From Nissolia schottii (taxonomy: Eukaryota; Streptophyta; Magnoliopsida; Fabales; Fabaceae): DNA of 64,000 nt. Below, piece after piece: positions 11,737-24,116 of this stretch. Position 1 is the first letter of the stretch, and each line of letters opens with the position of its first letter. The DNA is taken from NCBI GenBank assembly GCA_003254905.1, contig QANU01029220.1, forward strand, positions 1,405,830-1,469,829. The letters run 5' to 3'. The position numbers and the translations under genes were made by a program. Under the pieces are notes generated by a model, which was not told where the DNA came from, did no database searches, and saw only the letters and a list, made by a program, of their open reading frames with translations.

Positions 11737-13487
11737 ATGTATGGAAGAGCATCAGGTCTTGATAGGTTTAAGAAAGCTCAGACTTTGGAACCATTCTCTG
11801 TTTCTTCTGTCAGTTCTTCATCAAGCAATGGTGACCGGCCTTCTAGTAAAGTAGTTGGCAATGCCTCTGCTTGGGCCCCACCACAGCAGCTGCAGCAGCA
11901 GCATGCTGCTCAGAAAGCTGTGGGAGTGGAGGCTGCTCCTTTGTTGGGGCAGGCTCAGCAGGCAACTCAGGTTGGAGGAGGGCAGTCGACGTGGCAGCCG
12001 CCGGACTGGGCGATTGAGCCGCGGCCAGGTGTTTTTTACCTGGAAGTTTTGAAAGATGGCGTGGTGCTGGACCGGATTAATCTCGACAGGAGGAGGCATA
12101 TATTCGGGAGGCAAATCCAGACCTGTGATTTTGTGCTTGACCATCAGTCTGTCTCTCGGCAGCATGCTGCAGTCGTTCCTCACAAAAATGGGAGGTTAGA
12201 ACATTTCTGTCATCTTTAACATTACCAGAATGGTTTCACTACTTTTTCATAGTTATCACTGTTTTCATTCTTAGCTACATTTTCTAAATAGTTTGTCTTG
12301 AGCAAGGGATTCAGTTGTGTTGGTTTCTATTAATCGGCCATTCATAAAAATGAATAGATGATAATTCAGGAGCCACTTCAGTTACTGCTTTTTAGATACT
12401 AAACTAACTATTTCTGATGTAAAATTTAGGAATTATTGATTCAGTGAGCCACAAGGGAACTTAGAAGGGAAAATAACACATTATCATTCATGATTTAATG
12501 GAAGAAAACTTCCATGTCCTGGAGTGCATGAATGGAATGGATATGTTTATTGATTCTCTTCTTTGGGCGTGATTAAGTTCTCTGAATTTGGAACTCGAAA
12601 ATCCCTTGTGAATCGTGATACTATTGTCATTGACTATTTATTTTATTTTATATTACAGCATTTATGTAATAGATTTGGGATCTGCACATGGTACATTTGT
12701 TGCAAATGAGCGATTGACTAAGGATTCACCAGTTGAGCTTGAAGTCGGGCAGTCTTTGCGGTTTGCTGCATCAACAAGAACATACGTATTAAGAAAGAAT
12801 GAAGCAGCTCTTTTCCCTCGTCCTCCGCCACCCACAGAGATTAATTTTCCACCACCTCCTGACCCATCTGATGAGGAAGCTGTTGTCGCGTATAATACAC
12901 TACTGAATCGTTACGGCATCAACAAGTCCGATCTATTGTCCAAATCTGGTGAGTCTGGTAGCTCAGCAATTGGCAAAAATAAGGATTACCCGTCGGAAAG
13001 AGCTGCTAAGAGAATTAAGAAGACAAGAGTTGCCTTTAGGGATCAAGTTGGGGGAGAGTTAGTTGAGGTTGTTGGAATTTCAGATGGTGTAGATGTAGAA
13101 ACAGAACCTGGTCCAGTTGGTGTTAAAGAAGGAAGTCTTGTGGGTAAATACGAATCTCTTGTACAGATTACCGTAATACCAAAGGGAAAAGAGCAGTCCT
13201 CTGTTAAGGAGGCAGATTCATCCCAGAAAGGCGTTACTGATAAACTACAAGAAGTCTTAAAAAAGGTCAAAACCCCACAGAAAACTGGGGGGATTTATGA
13301 TGACCTTTATGGAGAATCCTTATCTGTCAAAGTTGGATCTTCCTGGGCATATTCAGGTGCCAGTACTGGTGAAAGAGCTACTCCGGCTAAGAAGGATGGG
13401 GAAGGGAATACGTTAAGTGGAAAATCAGACAGTAATCCAAGCAGTGCTGATGGAGATGATGATGATGATGATGATTTGTTTGGGTGA
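11737..13487 (+). CDS. FHA domain protein, NIPP1-like PP1 regulatory subunit
   Basis: Two exons, 11737-12194 and 12659-13487, joined in phase, give 428 residues. The N-terminus is Ser/Gln-rich. An FHA domain lies at about 98-180 and is split by the intron; it carries GRQ, SVSRQHA and DLGSAHGTFVN-like (here FVANERL) signatures for phosphothreonine binding. A proline-rich stretch follows (RPPPPTEINFPPPP). RVAF at about residues 276-279, within a basic KRIKKTRVAF context, fits the RVxF motif that docks protein phosphatase 1. The C-terminus ends in an aspartate run then LFG, encoded by a GAT microsatellite. The arrangement matches the single-copy plant NIPP1-like protein (At5g47790 type), a nuclear PP1 partner linked in animals to splicing and chromatin. 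The nuclear role here is inferred. Confidence 0.9.
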
Positions 13488-16380
13488 ACCTCTGCAGGCT
13501 GACGTATGGAATAGTTTTGTGATAGGTCTTCTGTATGAGTTTGACATCGTAGGGAGTTATAAAGATGCAAAATATTTTGTTGCATGCTTCTTTTGTCATC
13601 TGGAGATATTGTTCCACTGCATCCATAATTAATGTGTTCCACTGCATGCTTTACTAACTCTAAGATTAGAGGTTCATGGCTAAATGTTATGCTATCCTTA
13701 CATGTGGCCATTGAATAGCTCATTCATGTGCTGGTTTGACTGGTTTCTATTAACATCTTTTGATATGCATGTACTGATATGTTATCAGTAATAGGGCGTG
13801 ACCAGAAAACGCATGGTCACAGAGGAGAATATGTTGATTTCTGTGTTTTTGAAGAAATTGATATGCTGTCAATTAATTATGCTGCTATAGCCTTATCCTT
13901 GTTATGCCAATGTTCTGGCTAATATTTTGATGCTCAGTTCAGTGCATAGTAGTAAATAAATGACAAATCTCAACAAATCCAAGGTTAGAGAAAGCAGCTA
14001 TTCTTAATCGTAGTGATCTCACATAATAAAAGAGGAGAAAAACAAAATGGTCGAACTTCTGAAAATATAGTTTTTATTTTATTTTTTCAAATGTAAGGTA
14101 GTTCCTAAATATCTTCTCTTGCACATTTATGCTTCAAATGTAACGGTTTTGGGGGAGAGGCTAGAATTGTGTTAATGGAATCAAGAGAGAAGAAATGATG
14201 TGTATGAGGTACGGGATCACGAGGAATGATGATAATTAGGAATAGGACATATCCCCCTAACTAAATTCAATCTTTGATAGCTTTTAAATATCATCTTTAG
14301 TCTCAAGTTCTCAGATATGAGCTTACATTAAAAGTTTCAAAAGGCATTTTAGAAGTTCATGCAGTGAATTTTGTCATGAAGTTTATTTATTTAGCTTTCA
14401 ATGTTAATCTCTTTTAGGGAGCTGCCAACTTGATTTTTTTGAATTGACTTTATGCTGAAATTAATTTTATTTTAAGCAGCAATTTTGTTTCTGACTTTAT
14501 GTACTAATTAATTTTATTTCAAGCAACATTTTTTGTCTCTGAGTTTATTTGTCATATACTGGTATTGTCAATTAATCAAATCTTATTACATAAACAGAAA
14601 CAATTAACTGTCTTACTCACTATTTGAAAAGTTATGCATATATAGAATGCTTTGATTGGATGATAGTGTAAAAAAATCTTACACTATTAGTGAATAATAA
14701 TTAAACTCTTTTTTTGTCTATTCTTCTTATCATAATTTTTGTTCTGTGGTTATAACTGTTTCTTAATTTTAACTTAAATCAGAAGGCTATTAAAGTAATT
14801 TCGACATTTTATTTTTTTGGGGTGGTTTATGTGTAACGAGGCTGGCAGAGAGCCCAAAGAGCATTTAGTGCAGACTTGGGCTGTACAGCCTAGTTCAAGT
14901 ACACTTGACCCAATGATCTTAATTGGGATTCAAAATTTGATGAAGCCCAAGTTTTGGAAAGATAAAGGATAAGGCTCATATTGTATGTTCTTCCCTTATA
15001 TCATCAGTCCAATTATTACACATCTAGAATTTATAACACAGAGAATTTTGGGTTGCTAATACTAAATTGATCAAATGTGGAATGCAAGAATCATTACTTG
15101 GGTTTCCAAAAAACACATTACAAGTGGTGTATCCACTAATTAAAAGGTCACATATAAATCGTAGCTTGCTTGTCATTGCCATGATTGATGATGTCTTCAC
15201 TGTAGAGCAATTCAAGTTTCATGCTTACACTATATGATATTGAGACGTTGACAAAAGCAATTACATGACATGATTCTATACGTGAATGCCTACTTTCTTA
15301 AATGTCAAGTTTTAATTAAACTCCCACTTCACCAAAAAATTAATTAGACATAATCATCAACAATTAACCGCTATTATAAGAAATTAATATCAATAGTTAC
15401 AATAAAAACACGCCTATATTTGAATCCTTTACAAACATAGGTAATAATTTAGATGTAAATATTACTTGACAATTTTTTTGCAATAATCAAAGATTAGGTA
15501 CTAAAATAATTTCTTGGAGTACTACTTTTATAAGTATTGTTGTGGAATCATTTTTTAGATATGTGCCAATACCTTGAGTTAGATTAGTCGATTCCATTAA
15601 TAGAGAAGTCTGGATATCAGTGTAATTAACACAAAAATACGTTCCTATATATCGTTGCTCGTTTAGAAGTTTATTTTATTTAATAATATAAGGTTTGCAC
15701 TTTAATTATTTCGGTTGGAGCCTGACTTGTTTAATTAATTATCATAACTCCCAAGGCTTGTTGTTTTCCTAAAAACTAATATATTACTCTATCCTATGAC
15801 ATAATATAATCATGGACCAAAATATATTTTGAAACATTTCCCGCACATAAACTTTAATCATGAAATAAAAGGGGAAATATAATTTTCAGGCATTCAGCAA
15901 AGTTTAAGCACATCAATTAAAGTGCTGCATGCACAATAAACAAATAAGGTTTGGTACTACATAGTTTTGCAGTATATTAATGACTGACCTCTTCATGAAA
16001 AGGCACATGGACGGTTCGAAAGATAGTTTGGCTACTGCAAATGTAAAATAACAAGAAGATCTTATTAAGAAACTTCAAAGAAATTGATGATAATTAATGA
16101 TCACTATGTTATCATGATCATGTTATTGAGATCATGATCGCCATCATGGCCATCTTCATCAATTCCTGGTCATACTTGGACCAAAAAAAAGTAATCAAAG
16201 AAACCCCTCTAGTTCACTCAGCTTATGCAAATTACATTTTCTCTTTTAGCTGTCTAAGATTGACACAAAAACCAAGCCATTCTTTTTCTACCATCTAGCT
16301 GGTCACTTTACAAGAAAAAGGCCTTAGTTCATAGTTAGCACATTCTCTTTCATGCTGAAGGGACTGGTGGGACTGGGGGA
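13488..16380. other. 3' UTR then AT-rich intergenic DNA
   Basis: The first 150-250 bases are probably the 3' UTR of the NIPP1-like gene. Beyond that I see no gene; a minus-strand open frame at 15024-15215 is not recognisable. The stretch 14850-14960 has GGGCTGTACAGCC and AAGCCCAAG words that look like old element debris. Confidence 0.45.
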
Positions 16381-16539
16381 ATTTTTTTTTTGGGTGTATT
16401 ATTACTATTATTTAAACAATCAATACTCAAAGTTCACTGCATTCTAAGATTTTGTTTGAATCGGGTTGACTTATTATGAGATAAACCCTTTTTAATATTA
16501 GTTTTTTCTTTTTCTTGACGAATCAGAAATCTTGTGTTA

Positions 16540-17060
16540 TTAACCATTAATACGGAGCCTTAAAAGACTCAGGTAATTCCTGCCGCTTCAGGATGACCCA
16601 ATTTGAGGAAGCTAGGCTTGATGTGGGCAGCGAGCAGACGAGCTGTCAGAAAGGCTCCTAGAATGGGCTCGGAATCCTAAAAAGGGGCAAATGAAAGATC
16701 TAGCCTAATCAAGAGGGTATAAAGGAAAATGATAGGATGACATGTTAATTTGACAATTCTTGAACAACTACACTCACATAGGTGTGGGGTTCACCATATG
16801 TCTCATATCTATATGTGAATGGAGTTGTCCAATATTTGTCAAATTGATTGGCACTATAGCACAACTCATGTATAAATACCCCTTGTTATTCTCCTTGAGT
16901 ATGATTTTATTCTTGACCTAAAAATTATGCTTGTCGCTGTTACTAATTTAAGCATCAAAGTTCATACAAGTGGAACATCCCTGTGTTATTGCTACCCTTC
17001 CTTGAAGAGGTGTCTCGTCGCCTCATAGAGGAGCGCAGCTAAGCTTTCTGCCTCTCACCC
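16540..17060 (+). repeat. Possible solo LTR remnant (Ty3/gypsy style)
   Basis: A relatively GC-rich island in AT-rich DNA has a TATA-like TATAAATACC at about 16872-16881, followed roughly 70 bp later by TAATTTAAGCATCAAAGT. This resembles the R/U5 region of plant gypsy LTRs, where a TGACTTGAGCGTCGGAGT-like word is common. No internal coding region or second LTR is nearby. Borders and class are uncertain. Confidence 0.3.
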
Positions 17061-18224
17061 GAAATCCCTTGGAAAGGAAATGAATCATTTCATTAAAAAC
17101 TTCACTTGATTTACATATACATCGATCTTAAGAAAATGTGAGGTAATTTATGAGACTAAAAATTAAAATCTAATCAATAATAAAAAAAATTAATACATAA
17201 TTAACAATCACGTAAAATTTCACATAAGATGATCCATCTATGACCCAATGGTTGAAACTATAAGGTTGGACGTACAAGTGAATGAAGCCTAATTCTTCAC
17301 GCATGAACGATTTAAGCCAAAATGGAGATCATGACATGGATGAAAATGAGATAGTGAAGTGTTTGTTTGTGTTTGGCCTTTATAACAACCATCAGAGAGA
17401 GAGAGAGAAGGGGGGGGGGGGTCAGAGCAATGTTATGACTTATGAGGGTTTGATGTAACAAAGGCGCCACACATGGAAAGATACGTGGCCGACATGCACA
17501 TAAGGGTGGCCCTACAATTAAGGCTGCTAATACAAATAACAAATATCAAACAACAAGGATACGATCAAGTAATAAGCAAGTTGCAATTTAATTAAGGGAA
17601 ATAATTAAGTTTAAACTAAGTTGTTTAATTTTGTGTGGTCAAAGGATATTTGATTTGATCTTATAATGACTTCTCTCATGTTAAAATTTGTTATGTTTGA
17701 TCTTGTTAAGATAAAGAAAATCACAAAGAATTTAATTGGGTCTTATTATCTATAAGACAATTATTCAAATTTTTTTGTGTCTTTCTCTTTTTTAATATAA
17801 TTAAATATGTTAAATTTTAACATGTGATGATTCATTCATGATTGGATATAGTCTTGTTTATTTATACAATATTATTTCAATTTTAATTGTTATGTACCAA
17901 TACAAAATTTGGTCGAGTTATAGACAATTTCATCTCATTCTTAGAGGATCTTAGTTTTGAAACTCAAACATGAAATAACTTATATTAAAAGAAATAATCA
18001 CACTACTTTGGGCCTCAATAATAATGAAGCCTCGATATATAATGCAAGAACAAACAAAAAGTATAAAATATTATTTCGCGAGCTATTATATTAAGTTGAA
18101 CCTTCGTGATTACATGAAAATTTATCAAAAAAAAAAAGAGAAAATTTATAAGAATATCTCTTAATCTCAAGATAATTACTTGATAAGTTAGTTCATATGT
18201 CTATCAACCTTGACCACGACTAAA

Positions 18225-18259
<35 letters not shown>

Positions 18260-20130
18260 GAATACGAAGGAGAAGAATATCCCAAAGGTTTAGTGGGGGA
18301 AAGCATGATGATGGATGCACAGTGGATCTTTCACCTATATGTTGTAGACTTGGCCCCACACACAAGCTTCTTTTCAATTAAGTACTATAGAAGCACTCAA
18401 ATGCCCTTAACCCCACTTGCATTGCATGCTTTTTGTGATTTTAATCATACAGCACCCAATTCCCTTCATCAAGTTGTAGGAGTGAAGAAGGCCCTTTTTC
18501 TATTTTAATTTCCAATTTCTAATTTTTCATTTTCCATATTCAAAGGAGTTATCACTTATCATAGCATGCTTTTGATGCATTACTATGTTGACTAATCCCA
18601 ACCAACAACAACAACAACAACAACACTCTTTGGTTTTATGAGACATTATGGTACTCATTTTTTTCCCTCTTTAGTTGTTGCCCTCCCTAGCTAAAACCTA
18701 TTATTATTCCCATCTTTCCCTGTAATTCCTTGTCTCTTAGGATTACTTGCATGAATAAAACTATATACTAAAAAGCATTATATTCACTTCCAATTCATAT
18801 TATATATATATGTATGTATGTATGTATGGTAGTTTCTGATTTAAGGCCACCCTATATCTCTGGCTTCGCTCACTTCAATTTAATTCTGGTGCTGCTTCTT
18901 CTACTTCATCTACTTTCTTCAATTTTGTTATGCTTCCTACATCATCAAAAGAATGTTCACTGGTACGTTTTTACTGCTTTCAAAATTGAACAATTTCCAA
19001 TGCAATTCTATTGGCGTGTGTTTGGTGAAAAGGCCTATAAAATCTGTTAGCATAGGTAGTGGTTAGGAGGAGCCAATTTTATTTCATATTATAAGCATAT
19101 TCTAGTTGACTTGTACACCTTCAGAAGCAGTTAAAGGCTTCCACTACTTTCTGTTACAAAGATGAAAGCACTTCTGTTTTGTCAGGTATATATAGAAAAA
19201 GAAAAAAATTCAATAGAAAAATAAGCAGCATGCTATGCAGATTCTGTCTGCGCAAGAAATTCCAAGAGAAAAAGGACAAAAGAGAAAAGGATAAAACCTT
19301 CTTTGTGTTGTGTGAGGGTAAATTGGTTAGAGAACTTTTATCAATTGGAGAAGAGAGAATGTTCACATAATTGGCTAAATGCCTTATTAGTAAATGCTAT
19401 GTATGGGTGAGAATCAAGCGTCCTTAGCTAGCAGTGTCAATCAAGTTCGTCCTCCAAATTATGAAAAGTAATGAATTTGTCCCTAAAAGTTGCTAATAGC
19501 CAATCAAATTAGTTACTGAGAAGGATTAACTTGGCTGTCGCTGAAGAACTTAACCGAGGTTGTCAACTATGTAACAAATTTAAAAGTTTTCTCTACAGGG
19601 GATGTCATTAACCATATGCACTTTCGGAATTTTGGCTATGATTCATTGGAATTGAGATCTGTGAGAATTATTACCTCTAAGGAAAAAAAAGGTTCCTTGT
19701 TATAAGGCCTGTGCCATCTTGTTTGGAAGGGGAAAAAAATAATTTGAAGGGTTTTCTCGTTGTGTCTTGTTGAAAGCAATTGGTGCTATGCCTCAAACAC
19801 AATGCCTTTTTTTTTTAGTATTTGGCTTTTACCTAACTCTGTCTGTCAAAGCATAGACCAAATTGCATGTTAGATTCCAACAAATGAACGGTGGAAAAAG
19901 GCCTAACACTAAGGTCATATATATCTTTCTCTAGTTATCTCCATATTTTTCCCATGCTTATTCCCAAATTTGAAGCAACTCTCACGTAAAACGTGTCAAG
20001 TTCAAGTATTACGTATGAAAAAATCAGCGCTATCAGAGTGACTCAAGCCAGATTACAGTAGTTGTTAGTTCAAAGAAAACGTGTTATAAGTTGCTTTTAT
20101 GAGACTAATGTTGAGGTCTTTTTTTAATAA
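17060..20130. other. Intergenic DNA with microsatellites, no gene seen
   Basis: It holds a GA run followed by a G run near 17394-17420, an AT run at 18229-18256, CAA repeats near 18602-18621 and TATG repeats near 18808-18828. Open frames at 18293-18508 and 18814-19050 lack recognisable domains. The segment 19439-19575 resembles, inverted, part of the insert in intron 2 of the NPH3 gene (24449-24600). Confidence 0.45.
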
Positions 20131-20135
20131 GTTGT

Positions 20136-20278
20136 GTTATTTAGATTTGTTTGTCTCAGAATCGTATCTACTCATGTCTTATTTATTATTGGATGAAATT
20201 TTAATAGGATATACAATACTCTATTAGCATATTAATGGATGAAGTATGAGTCAGTAAAATGTCTCATGCTAAATAAGT
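20136..20278. mobile_element. MITE-like inverted repeat
   Basis: The ends read GTTATTTAG and CTAAATAAG. Between them, a word close to GTCTCAGAATC on the left is answered by GAGTCAGTAAAATG on the right. It resembles 20983-21090 in its ATGAGTCA and ATGGATGAAGTATGAG words. Short and diverged, so the borders are approximate. Confidence 0.4.
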
Positions 20279-20982
20279 ACGAAGAATATTTTAGTAATTG
20301 CTTGAATACAAATTTGTCATTAAAATACTCAAAGTCGGAAAAATAAGAATAATAAAGATTGGTCCAACCATTTCCAAACCCACAATAGAACCCTCGCAAT
20401 GTATCCCACCTGGCTTCACCTTCACCCATCGAGACTCAATTATGTTTGGCAAATACGGATAAATACAATTGGGAAGAAAAAGAGAAACAAAGGAAGAAAG
20501 AAGAAAAAGCTTGGTTTCCACCTTTCTTGGTTAACTATACTTGGTAGAGAGGACCACTTCCCTGCCAATTTTATGTTTCAATTAAAAAAGAAAAGGAAAA
20601 AATAAAGTCTACATTCAGTTTATTATGATTATGTATCAAAGTTGGTTGGAGATAGAGAAAGTGACTAAACAAGAGTAACCTCACCTAAAAAAAACATGAA
20701 TGATCTTTGCCTTGGCTTAGAAAGTTTTTGGTCACACACAAACTAGTTTGTTTGCTTGGTGCATCACTTTCTCTCAGATTTCCCATATCATTTTCTCAAC
20801 ATAATTTTCATGTATATCCTTACATGCATATGGGATCAAAAGTACTATCTTCTATAAAGATTGCTGTGTGTGTATTAGTACACATTTACTTTGGAATTAT
20901 GTACATTTTGATCCAACTCTAAGCTACTAAAAAGTTTCTTGTATTTTATTTTAGTTATGTTATTTAGGCTCATTTTATGTTA

Positions 20983-21090
20983 GACATTGTATTGACTCAC
21001 ATTTTATTTATCATTAATGAGATTCAACATAGTTCACACCTTATTGCGATCTCATCAAATGATAGATGGAGTATGAGTCAACACAATGTC
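20983..21090. mobile_element. 108-bp foldback MITE
   Basis: The left arm GACATTGTATTGACTCAC and the right arm TGAGTCAACACAATGTC pair over about 40 bases with few mismatches, leaving a short loop. It has no coding capacity. It is related to 20136-20278. Confidence 0.55.
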
Positions 21091-21139
21091 ATGTACAGTA
21101 TATATTTAATATTTTTGCGATTTCATCTAATTAGTATTT

Positions 21140-21720
21140 TTTTTATGAATTTGTTCGTATATATTTAATATATATTTACACATGCTGATGTTCAGTTCAA
21201 TAATTAAATTAGTTTAAAATATAATTAATAACAAAGTCAAATTTTATCAAATATCTTAATACATGAAAATATTTAAATGAATAACAAGAATCTCGCAAAT
21301 ATAATCAATTAAATATCTCTTAACAAATGATAATAATTAAATTAATAATTAAAACTAATAACAAAGTCAAATTCTCTTTCTTTATTAAAACTATTCTCTC
21401 TTCTTTTTACTTAAAGTAATGTCCACTCTTCTCTTTCTTCATTAACTTTGATAAATTCTAAAAGTTTTTTATATTTATTTTATATGTTTTTTATTTAATT
21501 TTTGATGAATATGTTCATGTGTGTATATATATATTAAATATCTTCACACATGCTAACATTTAATTTAATAATTGAAATTTTAAAATATAATTCATAACAA
21601 AGTCTAAATTCTCTCTCTTATTAAATTTAGTAAATATATCAAATTCTATTAAATATCTTAATACATGCTAGTATTATTAACTACAAAGTCAAATTCTCTA
21701 TCTTTATTTTTCCTTTAATT
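21140..21720. repeat. Diverged AT-rich direct repeats, period about 360 bp
   Basis: The block TTCACACATGCT...AAAATATAATTNATAACAAAGTC appears near 21150-21243 and again near 21510-21610, and a third partial copy (ACATGCTAGT...ACAAAGTCAAATTCTC) appears near 21665-21700. No coding content. Confidence 0.45.
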
Positions 21721-23440
21721 AGTTGTAGACCATCATTTATTAATTTTTGGTTCTCACAATATAAATAACTCTTTAATTATTAATATTATTTTAATATGCT
21801 AGATAGTCCAATTTAAAACAAAACTGAAATCTAAAATTTAACCTAGAATTTTTTTTAAAGTTCAAATTAATTATTCTCTTCATTGAATAAAATGATTTGA
21901 AATTATATTTTAGAATTATTGTTAGAATTTGTTATTATGGTTATCAAATTCTCGAGTTAACTTTTAAATTCTTACAAGTTTAGGTCTCAAAATTGAGTTA
22001 ACTCGCTTAGTAACTTAGATTTGAGTAAATTCAGGTGAACTCGGGGCAAACTTAGGATAAACTCACGAGTCCACTATTTTAGTCAAAATTTAACCTCTGA
22101 AGCCGTAAAACACAATATTTCTCAAATATTACTCTTAATTAGGATTTCTAAATAGAATATCTCGACATCTTGACATATGTTAGGTTAATTTATAACATTA
22201 TGAAATTTTGATATGTTATTTTTTTATGCAGTTTTAATTTATTTGTTTTACTTTATGACTTGTGTTTGTTTAATAATGATTGAGAAATGCAATTTTAACT
22301 TATATTTTGCTTTTTAGTACATTATATTAATGTATTATAAAAATATTATTAATTTTTTTATAATGAATAAGTTTTTATGAGTTTACCTTTATAGTTTAGG
22401 TAGACACACAAGTTTCACAATCTGATTTGTTAAAATTCTATTTATTCCGTATTTTCTTGTGATATTTGAGAGTGCAAAACTTCCGTTTTACACATTCAAA
22501 TGAGCATTAGCTAAATTACTGCAGCCATGCTTAAGTCACATACAAATAATTGGACAGCCTAAATTTCTCTGGAATAATTAATTAGGTATATAATGAAATG
22601 GTTATACATCATTCACCTAATCACCTTGTTGATTTCTCCAACAAACCAAATCTCAACGGTGGTTTTGGATGCATGGATGATTTTATCCACCAAAATCCAA
22701 TCGAAGAGATTGGGGAGCAGGAAAAAGAAGCAGGTGTATGCAATAATGCAAGTCCTGTTTAAATCATGTTTTTGCTTTATCCAAAGCGTATATCCCAAGA
22801 ACAAAAATATGCCAACATAAAATTAGCATGGTTTCGTTACCTTTATAAACATTTGGAATTTTGAATATTTCCCTAAATGAAAATATACAATTTTTTTTTT
22901 TGACGTGGATAATATACAATTTGAGGATAAGGAAAAACTTTTGCATACTTTCAAGTATTATACACGGTCTCAAAGTAATTGGTCCAACGACTTGATATGA
23001 ACTTTACTTGCAATTTTGGAATCCTGAAATCATCATTTTAAGAGGACTTTATTTAACTATCATCTCCGCCTAAAATTATGTATTCAATTCATTAAAAAAA
23101 AGTTTACCTATTGTTTTAATAAAAATATAATGAGTTTAATCGATATATATTAATAGTGTAAAAATTTCTTTTGTTATCATTTAATTAAATCTTATCACAT
23201 AAATAATAATAATTGAATTTTTTTTCACTATTTAAATGTCATGCATATAAAATCATATAATATCACTGTTCAATACATAGATATACCAGCCATTTTATTG
23301 AAAAAAAGAAATATTGTTTAATTAAATTTAAACAATTATGGCCATTAATCAAGAGAAGATAATGTGAAACTTCACTTTGGACCAAAAAACTAATGGAATT
23401 TTGCACTGTCGGCACTGGTGCAAGTGCAGGGGGTTTATGT
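21720..23440. other. AT-rich intergenic DNA, no gene seen
   Basis: Nothing beyond AT-rich sequence. A patch of GAGTT/AACTC words near 21950-22080 recalls similar words near 28700-28860, suggesting old shared repeat debris. The open frame at 22593-22820 is not recognisable. Confidence 0.4.
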
Positions 23441-24116
23441 AACATATTAGTATATATGGTATTATATAAGCATTTTCATCTTATCTCATTCAGTTATCAA
23501 ATTCTCTTGTTACATGTCAGGAACTGACACAGTAGAGCCTTAATCAGCTTCATGTTCTTAACTCTGTTGAAGTTTGAAGTAACTCACCAAAGGTACACTA
23601 GTAACTAGAGTCAAGTCAAATCAAATTTGCATTTACTATTCTGTATACTCTTAAGTCTTAATTTGAGTGCATGACAGCAAAATCTGAAATCTTTTGTTGC
23701 TTTATTTTATTTTTCTCTCTTTAATAATCTGTAGTTTGAGGACCCCTCATCTTCTATATATATTATATATATATATATTGAAGGGTCATCTTTCAGAGTT
23801 GTGTTCAAATCAATGAGGTTGTCACATGAAAATTGAGGTAAGGCTTTCTCTCTTGCATTTCTATATTTACATTCTTGCATATTTGCTATATTATTCTCTC
23901 TTGCATAAGAGAAATTTTTTCATGTTCCTGGAACACATTTAATGCGTGCTCTAAGAACATTATCAACCGTTGATTCTTTATTTATTATATGTATTTTAAA
24001 TATCATAAGTTGAAATGGTAAGAACATGATACACATCATGTGAATTAATGCAGGCTTTGAAGTAGGAGTTTTTTTTCTTGACCATTGGAGTGTATAGATC
24101 ACAACAAATAGTAGAA
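23440..24116 (+). promoter_or_regulatory. Promoter and 5' UTR with intron of the NPH3 gene
   Basis: A TA-rich TATA region lies at 23757-23779. A likely leader exon follows, ending ATTGAG before GTAAGG, and the acceptor is TTAATGCAG at 24053. That gives a 5' UTR intron of 23838-24053 and a short second leader piece before the ATG at 24117. The splice sites fit the consensus, but transcript evidence is absent. Confidence 0.5.

Noticed and set aside
17312-17542. Minus-strand open frame with a hydrophobic start, resembling a secreted peptide
   Set aside because: It crosses GA and G microsatellite runs, has no conserved cysteine pattern and no paralogue in the window.
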